DNA of 64,000 bases from Ailurus styani (GCA_002007465.1 LNAC01000688.1:526448-590447); one strand, 5' to 3'. Counted from the stretch's first letter, positions 11,132-21,541 are shown. Translations and numbers: made by a program. Notes: generated by a model from the sequence alone, not told the origin.

Positions 11132-11959
11132 AGACTCTTGTCATTTTAACTTGAAGGGGTTCCTTTAATAATTATTGTAGGGCAGGTCTAGTGGGAATAA
11201 ACTCCTTCGGCATTTATTTACATGGAAATGTCTTAATTTCCTCATTTTATGAAGTAAAGTTTTGCTAGTATTATGGTTGACAGATTTTTTCTTTATCTTT
11301 TAGGCTTTAATTATATCATCCCACAGCCTTCTGGCATTCCAGATTTCTGCTAAGAAATTCACTAAAAATTTTATTGAGGATCGCCTGTACATGATGAGTC
11401 ACCTGCTCCTGCAGCTTTCAAGACTCTCTGTCTTTCACTTCGACAGTTTGGTTGTAAAGTGTCTTGATGTAGGATTTTTAAATTTTTTCCTTTTGGAGTT
11501 CATTAAAATTCTTGTACTTGTATATCCATGTCTCCCTTCAAATTTTGGAAATTTGGGCCATTACTTCCTTAAATAAATTCTCAGCCCCTTTCTTCTCCTT
11601 TTGGAGCTCCCATAATGCAAACGTTAGTCTATTTTTTGATGCCCCATAAGTTCCCTAGATTCCGTAACTTTCTTCCATTCTTTTTTTTTTTCTTTTCCCT
11701 CTATGGACTCAATAATTTCAAACGATCCATTTTTAAGTTAATTGGTTATTTCTTGTCTGCCCAAGTCTGTTGGGTCCCTCTTAAATATTTCAAATCATTT
11801 ATTGCATTTTTTAGCTTCAGAATCTTTTTTATATTTTATATCATTTTCTTTATATTCTCATTTTGCTTATACATCATTCTCCAGATTTCCTTTAGTTACT
11901 TTTCTGTGTTTCCCTTTAGCTTTTTGAGCATATTTAAGAGTGGCGTTTTAAAGTATTTG

Positions 11960-12059
11960 TCCAATAAGTCTGAATCCTATGGATCTTTGATCAGTTTCTG
12001 GAGATTTTTTTTCCTATTTATAAGCTTGGTGATCTTTTGTTTGAAAATTGGCCATAAAA

Positions 12060-12117
<58 letters not shown>

Positions 12118-12374
12118 CTGATACACACATCTTTGCAGATTGGCTCCATGCAATGGAGTATCACTAATCAGCCCATCAAGAGGGCCAAACTTCTTTTCAG
12201 GATTTTCTGGACATGGATCTTTTCTATGTCTGTGTGTGTGTTTTTCTTTCCCAATTCACTTATACACACAATTGCTTTTAAATTTTTTAGTTTCCTTGAG
12301 TCTCTCCCTGCTTCTTCTCCACAACTTAGATGTTCTATGTGTCCCTCTGTTTGAAGGCTCTTACTCTCAGGCTC
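11960..12374 (+). repeat. Inverted duplication, left (source) arm
   Basis: This 415-bp stretch reappears in reverse complement at 13901-14307. By eye the unique part (12123-12374) is identical in both arms. Differences are confined to the length and edges of the CA tract. The left arm continues smoothly into antisense L1 on both sides, so it is the likely source. Confidence 0.93.
12063..12118. repeat. (CA)n microsatellite
   Basis: About 25 CA units with one GC interruption near the right end. It lies inside the left arm of the inverted duplication, and its mirror copy is at 14157-14206. Confidence 0.95.
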
Positions 12375-12830
12375 CTATGGGTCTCTAATCTTCTTGCATA
12401 TTTCATATGCTGCAACACCTTCCACTTCTTTCAATGGCTTTCAACTTGATATCCAAACCATGCTCCCATTCTTATCTGAGCTCCAAGTCAGGTGCAACAG
12501 AAACTAAGCAACCCCACTGGAAGCAAGTTCTATTCCTTTCCTTCCTTGTTAAGGGAGAAACATGCAATTGGATGACTTTCTCCCAAAAGCAGCAGCTGTA
12601 TTGCTCTAAGGAGGGGATGAAACAAGAGTGAGAAAATACCACACAATTTCTTACTACTCTGTGTGTGTGTGTGTTCTTGATTGAGACTTCATTTGGCTGC
12701 TTCAGAACCTTGACCATTTTCTAGAGTTTCCATAAAGCTATTTCCACTAGTGTTTTGTTATTTACTTGATATTTCCATATGGGGATAGGAGTCTGCAGCT
12801 TTATAGTCTGCCATCTTGCTAATATCATTC

Positions 12831-13415
12831 TCCTAGCACAAATTACTTCTGAAAGGATAGAAGACCTTGGGAAATGAAAGGCCCATCTTCCAAATTGGCA
12901 AAAGACAGACTCAGCTAGTTCCACTTTTTGTTGGTAACAGAAAGAATTTATGATTTCCCATATGGCTTATAGTGGAGTAAAATAGAAGGGGCAAACTCTC
13001 TTGGATTAAAAGAAAAAGAAAAGAAGAGCTAGCACTTCATGTTTTTTTTAGGAACTTCAAAAAGAAAAACAAGTGGATCTCTTCACGCTTCTGATGTAGA
13101 ATGTAAGTTTAAGTTGTTGCAGGTATAAGAATACTTATCATAAAATAATTTATACAATTTAATAGAAAAAATAGAATACATTAGGAAGTAAAATTAATGA
13201 TGATATTTATATTGGTTCTGGTATATGATTGAATGGGATTCTCATTCACTGAGAGAGGCTATTTAAGTTGATATAAACTTTTCTGGGAAAAATTTTACAA
13301 TAGAGAACATCATCTAGTGGGTTATTCATTCATTCATTCATTCAATATTTCCTGATTTCCTACTGTAAGTTAGGCTCTTTGAATAGCAAGTAGAAATGAA
13401 TGGTCTCCACATTAT
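12831..13415. other. Unique sequence
   Basis: No recognised repeat apart from a short (CATT)n run at 13325-13346 and no convincing exon. Confidence 0.5.
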
Positions 13416-13430
13416 CCTTATACATCTTCT

Positions 13431-13840
13431 TCTTTTTAAAATATTTATTTATTGGGCACCTGGGTGGCTCAGTGGGTTAAGGCCTCTGCCTTCGGCTCAG
13501 GTCATGATCCCAGGGTCCTGGGATCGAGGCCCACATCGGGCTCTCTGCTCAGCAGGGAGCCTGCTTCCTCCTCTCTCTCTGCCTGCCTCTCTGCCTACTT
13601 GTAATCTCTCTCTGTGTGTCATATAAATAAATAAAATCTTTAAAAAAAATAAAAAAATAAAGATTTATTTATTTATTAGAGAGAGAGTAGGTGTGGAGTG
13701 AAGAGGAAGAGAGAATCTTAAGTAAACTCCTTGCTAAGCATGGAGCCCAATGCAGGGCTGGATCTCACAACACCGAGACCATGATCTGAGCTGAAACCAG
13801 GAGTCTGATGTTTAATGGACTGTGCCACCCAGGTGCCCCT
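13431..13840 (-). mobile_element. Older CAN-SINE, antisense, hosting a younger SINE
   Basis: T-rich tail at 13431-13453, then the inserted plus-strand SINE, then the SINE body from about 13650: GATTTATTTATTTATTAGAG to GTGCCACCCAGGTGCCCC. An exact 15-bp target duplication CCTTATACATCTTCT frames the whole unit at 13416-13430 and 13841-13855. Confidence 0.92.
13454..13648 (+). mobile_element. Young CAN-SINE inserted in another SINE's tail
   Basis: Complete copy: GGGCACCTGGGTGGCTCAGT, GGGTTAAGGCCTCTGCCTTC, GGTCATGATCCCAGGGTC, CT body, then AAATAAATAAAATCTTTAAA. It lies opposite in orientation to its host SINE and in the host's A/T tail, a typical L1-endonuclease target. Confidence 0.95.
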
Positions 13841-13861
13841 CCTTATACATCTTCTATGTAT

Positions 13862-13892
13862 GAAATATATATATATATATATCCAAATATAT
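13862..13892 (+). repeat. AT-rich palindrome, left half
   Basis: GAA, nine AT dinucleotides, then CCAAATATAT. Its reverse complement, differing by one A, sits at 14307-14336. Between the halves lies the inverted copy of 11960-12374. Joined directly, the halves would form an almost perfect AT-rich palindrome of about 60 bp. Confidence 0.9.
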
Positions 13893-13900
13893 AAGAGTAA

Positions 13901-14157
13901 GAGCCTGAGAGTAAGAGCCTTCAAACAGAGGGACACATAGAACATCTAAGTTGTGGAGAAGAAGCAGGGAGAGACTCAAGGAAACTAAAAAATTTAAAAG
14001 CAATTGTGTGTATAAGTGAATTGGGAAAGAAAAACACACACACAGACATAGAAAAGATCCATGTCCAGAAAATCCTGAAAAGAAGTTTGGCCCTCTTGAT
14101 GGGCTGATTAGTGATACTCCATTGCATGGAGCCAATCTGCAAAGATGTGTGTATCAG

Positions 14158-14208
<51 letters not shown>

Positions 14209-14307
14209 TTTATGGCCAATTTTCAAACAAAAGATCACCAAGCTTATAAATAGGAAAAAAAATCTCCAGAAACTGATCAAAGATCCATAGGATTCAGACT
14301 TATTGGA
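13901..14307 (-). repeat. Inverted duplication, right (inserted) arm
   Basis: Reverse complement of 11960-12374, 407 bp. The last base, 14307, is shared with the right palindrome half. At the left junction, 13893-13905 (AAGAGTAAGAGCC) is an extra partial copy of the adjacent 13907-13919 text, suggesting template slippage. There is no poly-A tail and no direct target duplication, so it is not a retrotransposed copy. Confidence 0.93.
14157..14206. repeat. (GT)n microsatellite, mirror of the CA tract
   Basis: About 24 GT units with a GC interruption at the left end, matching the interruption in the source tract at 12063-12118. Confidence 0.95.
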
Positions 14308-14336
14308 TATATTTGGATATATATATATATATATTC
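14307..14336 (-). repeat. AT-rich palindrome, right half
   Basis: ATATATTTGG, nine AT dinucleotides, TC: the inverted partner of 13862-13892 and directly adjacent to the inserted arm. Confidence 0.9.
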
Positions 14337-14339
14337 TTA

Positions 14340-16309
14340 TATATAACAACCACCGATTAAGTATAAAACTTACAACTGTGATGTATAAAATGATGGAAAG
14401 ATATGCAACAGCAAGAAAGTATAGACTTGGAGTAATTTCTCCCTAAGTTGGGAGATCAAGGAAAGATTCCTTGAGAAAACATTGTTTGAACTAAGCTCTA
14501 AAAGAGGAATAATAATTAAGTAACAAGGGAAAGGAAGAATATAGATAAAGGAATAGTAGAGTCAAAAGTTCTAAGAGAAAACAAAACAGCACATTGAAAT
14601 ATTTTAAAGTACAGAGTGACTGGATAGCATAGAATAGGAGTTGGAGGAGTTGTGATAGATGAGACCAAAATAGTCAGGATGTCTGACTATTGTCTGATTG
14701 TCAGACAGATTGACTATTGTCAGGTTGTCTGATCCATTATGAATTATGACATTTATCTTAAGGCAAATAATTGAAAGATTTTAAATGAGAAAGAAAGATA
14801 AATGTAAGGGTTGGAATGGACTAAACATAATTAAATATCCATTTGGTAAACACTGGCAACTAGATGTAAAATGGATTTAATGAGATGAATAGTTAATGTA
14901 TAAAAACAAAAGAAGTCTGCCTCAGTCTAAATGATACTGACTGGTGACTTAGAAGGGATGGGAAAGGTGGAAATAGAAAAAAAGTAGACATATTATAAAA
15001 GATGTGTAAAAGGTAAAATGAAGACCTGGAGCTATTAAAAAGCTCCCATAATTCCCAGGGTAATTCCTAGGTTTTGATTTGCACTACTGGTTAGTTGATG
15101 CTGCCAATTATTTAGGTAGTGATGTGAATAAGTACCTGGTTGGGAGGAAAAGGTTTTCATGTTTTACATTTGGGGAACAACAGATGAGAGTAATGTATTC
15201 ATGAGAGTTCCTTTTCTTCCTGAGCAACTAAGAAAACTGTCTTTCCCAGTACATGAAGATCTAAGAAATTCCAGTTCTGGCCAACAAAATATGGGCAGAT
15301 GTAAAATAATTATTTCTATTTTTGGTGCCTGTCCTCTGTGATCTCCTGCTCTAACTCTTTTTTCTCATGCACAAATTTGGAAGACTGACTGAAAATTAGC
15401 AGAGGAACATTTTGGAAGGAGACTGAATCCCTAAGATATTACTTGGAAAATATCTGACTAATCTTTATCAAACCTCACCTGAGCTATGAATAGACATTTA
15501 TAATATTAAGTGGTTATGATGTCTGAGTATATTTGTTACCTTATCATTTGCATAGAAGGACCTTCAAGACATTCTTATCTTATATGTACAAAATGTACTT
15601 ATCAATGGAGAAATTAAGGCTGAAAAAATATTTGGGAGTTGTCTGTATGGAAATAATAATTAAAATTATAATTTCAGATGGAATTGCCTGGTAAGGAACT
15701 AAAGAGTAAAAATGAAATAATTTGTTTTCAATAATGTTGAAAGCTATTAAAAAAGCAAGTGAGAATGAAATATAAAAAATATGCATTATGTTTTTGGAAA
15801 AGCGGACAATTGGTGATCTTTGAAAAAGCTATCACTACCTTATAATTCGGACAAAAGCAAATTGGAGTAGGTCAAGAAGTTAAATGTGATAAAATAGAGA
15901 CTGTACAGACAATGTTCAATGAATTTTGACCTTAAAGGGAATTCTGTTTGTCACATAATAAGAGAACTAAATAGGTTTAAATATTGAATATTTAAAGTGA
16001 ATGCAAAAAACATAAAAGGGACAGTCAATATTTTAGTTTCTTGAGAAGACAGGAAGTGATGATATCCCAAGGCATTGTGGAGGAATTGACCTTGGATGTA
16101 AGAAAGAACAACTCTTCCATTGTAACCAAAAGAAAAGAGGACAATCAGCAAAGCATGAATCTATCAGTAGGCTAGTCATTAAAAACATGGAAGATGTACT
16201 TTTTTCCTCTGTGCTTTGGAGGTATGGACATTTGCATAAGGGTGGGAAGAGAAACATGATGAAGACCCTGAAAACAGAGAAACAGTATATTGACAGTGAA
16301 CGTGTGGCT
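14340..16309. other. Mostly unique AT-rich sequence
   Basis: The text at about 14450-14640 (AAAGATTCCTTGAGAAAACA and following) recalls a mammal-wide repeat consensus, but I cannot assign the family. 14680-14735 has short direct and inverted copies of TGTCTGA/GACTATTGTC. No exon was recognised, and the 60-75-codon frames lack splice context. Confidence 0.45.
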
Positions 16310-16790
16310 TATAATGTTCAGGGGGAATAAAAATACTTATATAGAATTCCTCCCTTAAAATCTAATTCCAGGAAAATAATGAATACATACAAAACTTCAT
16401 CAACAATTATGTTTTTACCATGGTGTTATATATAATTGCAAAAAATGGGAATAATCTAAATATTGAAGAGGATTATCCAGTGCATTATAGTATATCTGAA
16501 ATATAGACCACTATACATTCATTAAAATATGTAAGAATATTTAATAACATGGACAGATGATTTTTTTATTGTTAAATGAAATTTCAGTATTGAAATTTCA
16601 TAGAATTTGTGTGTTTTCATGAAAAATATAAAACTGGAGTATAATTACTAAAGTCTTAATAATTAACATATGGTGTTGGTGAGATAATAGGTGTTTATTT
16701 TTCTTTTACATATTTTTTATGTTTGAATTTTTTTATAATGAGCATGAATTATAAAAGTCATAAAAATATGTCATGTATTTTTTCTTTTAA
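16310..16790 (+). mobile_element. Old L1/HAL1-type 3' end
   Basis: Motif order of an old L1 3' end: GCAAAAAATGGGAATAATCT, AATATTGAAGAGG, CCACTATACATTCATTAAAA, and a 3' end with TTTTATAATGAGCATGAATT. Confidence 0.6.
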
Positions 16791-16794
16791 CTTT

Positions 16795-17730
16795 CATTTT
16801 GATGTAATTTCAGACTTGCAAAAAAGTAGCATGCAGATGTCCCAATATTCTAACAGTGTACTCTATTTCCCTTCTCTCCATATATATGTGTATGATTTTT
16901 CTGAACACATTTATTTCTCTTAATCACTAAATATTTTAGTTTGTGTTTTCTAAAATAGAAACTTAACTGGAATAAAATTATCAAAATCCAAAATTAATAT
17001 TGATACAATACTATTATAAAGAGAGATTATCACAGTGTTGCTAGTTATTTAACTAATGACCTTTATAAACAAAATTAAATCCTGATTTTTGTTGCACTTA
17101 GTTCTCATGTCTTTTTATTTTTCTTTAATCTAGAACAATCCTGGAATCTTTCTTTAATTTCTTTGATATTTTTTAAGAGTACAAGCAACTTATTTATAGA
17201 ATGTCCTTTGGTTTAAGAGTGTTTATTGTTTCCTTATGATAAAATCAAAATTAGACTTTTTTTGGCAAAGATGTCAGGGAGGGGTTAATGTGTCTTTCTC
17301 AGTGTATTGTATCAGGAGGCATATAGTGTTGGCTTAATATCTAGGTTTGGGCAGTGTCTGTCAGGCTCCTCCATGCTAAGGCTTTTATTTTCCATTGTAA
17401 TTAATAAACATCTTGTGGGGACAGACTTTGAAAATATCTTGTTACTCCTCAAACTTTGGCCCATTAGAATATTGATTTTTGACTCAAACAATTACTGTTA
17501 TGATTGTAGTCAACTGATAATTTTCTAATTCCATTATACCTTCTCCACCTATTAATTTCCTTTTTCCTGAAAGGAATAATATTATTATATTAAGTATTTA
17601 TGTATATATGCATGTCTATCAGTAGACCCATGGATTCTTATTTTATTCAATTGATTGTAATTCATTATTGTTATTATCTTTTGATGATCAATTTATCCTG
17701 TATTTGACCAGTTAGAGCCCCTTAAAGAGC
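16795..17730 (-). mobile_element. Old L1-type relic, antisense
   Basis: Motifs shared with 4955-5250, plus GTCTGTCAGGCTCCTCCATG near 17360, AAACTTTGGCCCATTAG near 17450 and TAGACCCATGGATTCTTATT near 17625. Heavily decayed. The frame at 17307-17528 is part of it. Confidence 0.55.
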
Positions 17731-17914
17731 CTAAATTGATTCTAAATTTCTTCTAATAAATTTCCATCATTCATTAATCAATTCTCAATTTTCTGGAAAA
17801 AGAAGACCTTCCTGAACCATCTGTGTTTCTTAGACACAACCTGGAACCAGCAATTTTTCAATCAAAGCTCTAATTCCTATCAATAGAGAATGATATTAAG
17901 AAATTAAAATTTGG

Positions 17915-18104
17915 TGGGTGCCTGGGTGGCTCAGTGGGTTGAAGCCTCTGCCTTCGGCTCAGGTCATCATCTCAGGGTCCTGGGATCAAGGCCTGCATCA
18001 GGGTCCCTGCTCAGTGGGGAGCCTGCTTCCTCCTCTCTCCGCCTGCCTCTCTGCCTACTTGTAATCTCTCTTTGTCAAATAAATAAATGAAATCTTTAAA
18101 AAAA
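17915..18104 (+). mobile_element. Young CAN-SINE sharing its target site with an L1
   Basis: Head GGGTGCCTGGGTGGCTCAGT and tail ATAAATAAATGAAATCTTT. The flanking 17-mer AAGAAATTAAAATTTGG occurs at 17898-17914 and 18105-18121. A third identical copy follows the adjacent L1 at 18765-18781. Confidence 0.95.
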
Positions 18105-18121
18105 AAGAAATTAAAATTTGG

Positions 18122-18764
18122 ACTGTTGGTGGGAATGCAAGTTGGTGCAGCCACTTTGGAAAACACTGTGGAGATTCCTCAAAAAAGTAAAAATAGAGCT
18201 ACCATATGACCCTGCAATTGCACTACTGGGTATTTACCTCAAAGATACAGATGTAGTGAAAAGAAGGGACATATATTTGCCAATGTTCATAGCAGCAATG
18301 TCCACAATCAACAAACTGTGGAAAGAACCCAGATCCCTTCAATAGATGAATGGATAAAAAAGATGTGGTCCATATATACAATGGAATATTACTCAGCCAT
18401 CAGAAAGGATGAATACCCAACTTTTGTATCAACATGGGTGGGACTGGAAGAGATTATGCTGAGTAAAATAAGTCAAGCAGAGAAAGTCAATTATCATATG
18501 GTTTCACTAACTTATGGAACATAAGGAATAAAATGGAGGACTTTAGGAGAAGGAAAGAAAAAGTGGATTGGGGTAAATAGGAGGGGGAGATGAACCATGA
18601 GAGACTGTGGACTCTGTGAAACAGACTGAAGGTTAGGGAGGGGAGTGAGGTGGAGGGATGGATGGGCCTGGTGGGGGGTGTTGGGGAGGGCATGTGTTGC
18701 ATGGAGCACTGGGGGTGGTGCATAAACAATGAATCTTGGATCACTGAAAAAATAAAATTAAAAA
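18122..18764 (+). mobile_element. Young 5'-truncated L1, ORF2 C-terminus plus 3' UTR
   Basis: Begins in the ORF2 C-terminal domain ([20 protein letters not shown]) and keeps two long readable blocks, 18118-18345 and 18318-18524. These contain WIKKMWSIYTMEYYSAI and are offset by a frameshift. A G-rich 3' UTR follows (ATGGGCCTGGTGGGGGGTGT) with an AATAAAATTAAAAAAA tail. It is flanked by the 17-bp duplication at 18105-18121 and 18765-18781. Confidence 0.93.
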
Positions 18765-18856
18765 AAGAAATTAAAATTTGGATGCTAGGTGTATTCATTG
18801 CTATAGGAATGTCATTGCTTCTAGGCCCTCTGAGTTCACAGAGCTAGGACTCTACC

Positions 18857-19017
18857 TATATCTATCTATCTATCTATCTATCTATCATCTATCTATCTAT
18901 CTATCTATCTATCATATACCTATCATCTATCCGTATCTATTAGCTATCTATCTATTACCTATTGATCATATATCAACTATCATCTATCATTGGTTATCTA
19001 TCATCTATCATGTATCT
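18857..19017. repeat. (TATC)n tetranucleotide microsatellite
   Basis: A near-perfect core at 18860-18912 with one CATC shift, then a decayed tail of TATC/CATC/TATT variants to about 19017. Likely length-polymorphic. Confidence 0.95.
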
Positions 19018-19690
19018 TAAGTACCCTGAGCAAATACTGTTATCTTTAATTCCAATCTGACACCACAGAATTAGTTTTTCACTTTCCCCTTTTATATACT
19101 TGTAATTCCCTTCTCTGACAGTGACAGTTTTGTTTCCTCCCTAAATCAGAGGAAGGGGAACAGGGGTCAAGATTCTGGTCAAGTAACTACTAGGGGTATG
19201 TTTCCCTGAGATCATATCTTATTCTGCATTGTTTTTCTGGGAACTCTTCAGACAGAAGACATAGTTCCTATTATTGTGAATAATATATTTACTATATTTA
19301 CTAATTTGTTCACTAATTTTCTATATATTCAAATATTTTATTTTGGTAATACAATGGTGAATTCCAGAATGTTGTGAGAGGCAGTTATGCTTGTGCATGA
19401 AGGAAAACACAGCTCTTTATTACTAATCATGTTGAGCAAGGTCAAATACAAGTGGTAGCATACATGTTTAATGTTCACTTTAAGTAATCCTGGTTGGACC
19501 AAACTATAACCAATTTATTTTATTTGTCAACTTATTCCCTTCTACTGGACTGATAAATATATAAGCATTTCTCAAGATGTTTGGCTTAGCTCTTCCTTTC
19601 TTCTCACCATATTCACTAATGATATCAGGATCCATCCTTATGACTGATTTCTATCTTACAAATTCCCTCATTTATATTGTTCTTTTATTT
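19018..19690. other. Unique sequence
   Basis: No recognised repeat or exon. Confidence 0.5.
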
Positions 19691-19711
19691 TATTTTATTT
19701 TATTTATTTAT

Positions 19712-19902
19712 TTTTTAAGATTTTATTTATTTATTCAACAGAGAGAGAGATCACAAGTAGGCAGAGAGGCAGGCAGAGAGAGAGGAGGAGGCAGGCTCCC
19801 TGCGGAGCAGAGAGCCCGATGCGGGCCTCGATCCCAGGACCCTGGGATCATGACCTGAGCCGAAGGCAGAGGCTTTAACCCACTGAGCCACCCAGGCGCC
19901 CT
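19712..19902 (-). mobile_element. Young CAN-SINE, antisense
   Basis: TTTTTTAAGATTTTATTTAT tail complement, CAGAGAGCCCGATGCGGGCC, GGGATCATGACCTGAGCCGA, and ends GAGCCACCCAGGCGCCCT. High similarity to the other young copies. Confidence 0.95.
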
Positions 19903-20009
19903 GTTATTTTAGACATTTCCTCTATGTTCCAGACTTTGAAATCCTATTTAATACCTTCACCTGGAATTTTCATTGGTAACCAAATGCTACATGTTCAAAA
20001 CTGAACTTA

Positions 20010-20500
20010 TGTGAAAAGACATGGAAGAACCTTAAATGAAAGAAGCCAGGCTAAAAAAAAAACCCTACATACTGTAGGATTCAACTATTTAACATTCTGG
20101 AAAAGGTTAAACTATGGTAAAAGGATCATAAATGCCAGAGGTTGGAGAGTAGAAAGATGGATGAATAGGTGAAATACAGAGGATTTGTAGGGCAGAGAAA
20201 ATACTCTGTATAAGGCCGTATTGATGGATACATGTCATTATATATTTGTCCAAACCCATATAATGTACAACTTCAAGTGTGAACTACAGTATAAACTATA
20301 GACTGGATAATTGTGAAGACTTAGTGTAAGTTTGTCAGTTGTAACAAATGTACCACTCTGATGAGAGATATTGATATCAGGGGAGGTTATGGACATATGG
20401 AGGCAGGGGTACATGGGAAATCTTTGTACTTTCTCTCAATTATGCTGTGAATGTAATATTGCTTTAATATATAAAATCTTAAAAATTAAAAAAAAAGCTG
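20010..20500 (+). mobile_element. Old L1M 3' end
   Basis: 3' UTR motif order: GAAAGAAGCCAGGCTAAAAA, CTACATACTGTAGGATTCAA, ATGGATACATGTCATTATA, ACAAATGTACCACTCTGATG, GGTACATGGGAAATCTTTGT, CTCAATTATGCTGTGAATGT, ending in an A-rich tail. The 85-codon frame at 20371-20628 is its end read through. Confidence 0.7.
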
Positions 20501-20800
20501 AACTTATTGTCTTTATCTGTAACTCCATGTTCTCTATTTCATTGGCATTCTATCAATCAGTTTTGTTAGCAAACACTGAGGCTGTGATCCTCCTTATTTT
20601 ACTTTTCTTTATCATCATATCCAATTAATTAATACTGTCAATTTTGCCTTGTAATAGATTTCCATTCTATCTATTTTTCTCCATTTCCAGTGTCACATCC
20701 CAGTGTAGAATTAAATGTTTTATCTCTTGTACTGTAGAAATATTCTCATCACTTTTTATCCCAACATCAATCTTTGTATCTAATAATTCATATTTATATT
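20501..20800. other. Unique sequence
   Basis: Overlapping frames on both strands at 20644-20849 have no supporting features. Confidence 0.45.
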
Positions 20801-20802
20801 TG

Positions 20803-21022
20803 TATATAATACAATTATACATGCATAGAATTGTATGTTTATAATACAATTATATTTGTGTATATATTTGTGTATAATACAATTGTTTGTATAAATATAT
20901 AATGCAATTATATATTTATATATTTGTATATTTTTCTATATATATTTATATATATTTGTATATACAATCATATACAATTGTATAATACAAACAATATATT
21001 GTGTGTATAATACAATTATAAA
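20803..21022. repeat. AT-rich imperfect tandem repeat (ATAATACAATTA family)
   Basis: Repeated blocks of ATAATACAATTATA / ATTTGTATATA in irregular spacing, with five or more recognisable ATAATACAATT copies. Several copies are also close to reverse complements of each other, so the tract can fold. Confidence 0.8.
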
Positions 21023-21059
21023 TGTGCTTTAAAAATCATCAATAAATTAATTAAATTTC

Positions 21060-21541
21060 ATTAGGGTAAAGACCCTTCATGCCCTAACCTTGGTCTATAA
21101 GATCACATCCAATCTGGCCCCTATCTTTTCAACAGGTATAACTTTGAGTCAGCCACAGTCACAATCCAACAGCAGTAGATTCCTATGGGTTCCTCCAATG
21201 GGCCCTCTGCCCTAGGATCTTATCACATACTGTTCCTTCTTAACCAAGTTAATTTCAATTTATTCTTCAGAACCCTGTTTAAATGTTACTTCTTAAAGGC
21301 ATTTATACTTAACTCTTAATAGTATATCAACACCCTCCCATTGCACTCTGATTTTCTTCATGGCACTTTTCACATTTGGAGTCAGGCGACTGGATAGTAA
21401 GCAACATGATGTTTTAGGCAACCAAAAAGGAAATGTTTTATTAGGACCAGGACCAAGCTGTTTTGCTCATCTCTCTAATTCAACAATCTAGGGCAGCACT
21501 TGGAACATTATCTGATCACCCAATAAATACTAGTTGAATGT
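21060..21541 (+). mobile_element. L2 element
   Basis: Sense L2 text: AATCTGGCCCCTATC, ATACTGTTCCTTCTTAACCA, TTCTTCAGAACCCTGTTTAA, TGCACTCTGATTTTC, and the 3' end CACCCAATAAATACTAGTTG. Ends at the hairpin at 21542-21576. Confidence 0.7.

Larger units (their letters stand above)
11149..12830 (-). mobile_element. Old L1M leader region, antisense
   Basis: Long T-rich text typical of antisense mammal-wide L1 leaders: CAGCCTTCTGGCATTCCAGA, TTTCTGCTAAGAAATTCACT, TTCTCCTTTTGGAGCTCCCA, TAATGCAAACGTTAGTC, and GCCATCTTGCTAATATCATT at the outer end near 12810. It contains the (CA)n tract and the source arm of the inverted duplication. The 168-codon frame at 11615-12121 is antisense L1 plus CA repeat, not a gene. 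Confidence 0.7.

Noticed and set aside
11615..12121. 168-codon plus-strand frame
   Set aside because: Antisense old L1 ending in a Thr-His run from the CA repeat. No codon or domain signal.
13921..14349. 142-codon minus frame sharing a peptide with the plus frame at 12140-12388
   Set aside because: The shared peptide comes from the inverted DNA duplication of antisense L1. It is not a gene family.
18857..19017. Regular short repeats considered as a CRISPR-like array
   Set aside because: A tetranucleotide microsatellite in a mammalian genome, with no repeat-spacer structure.
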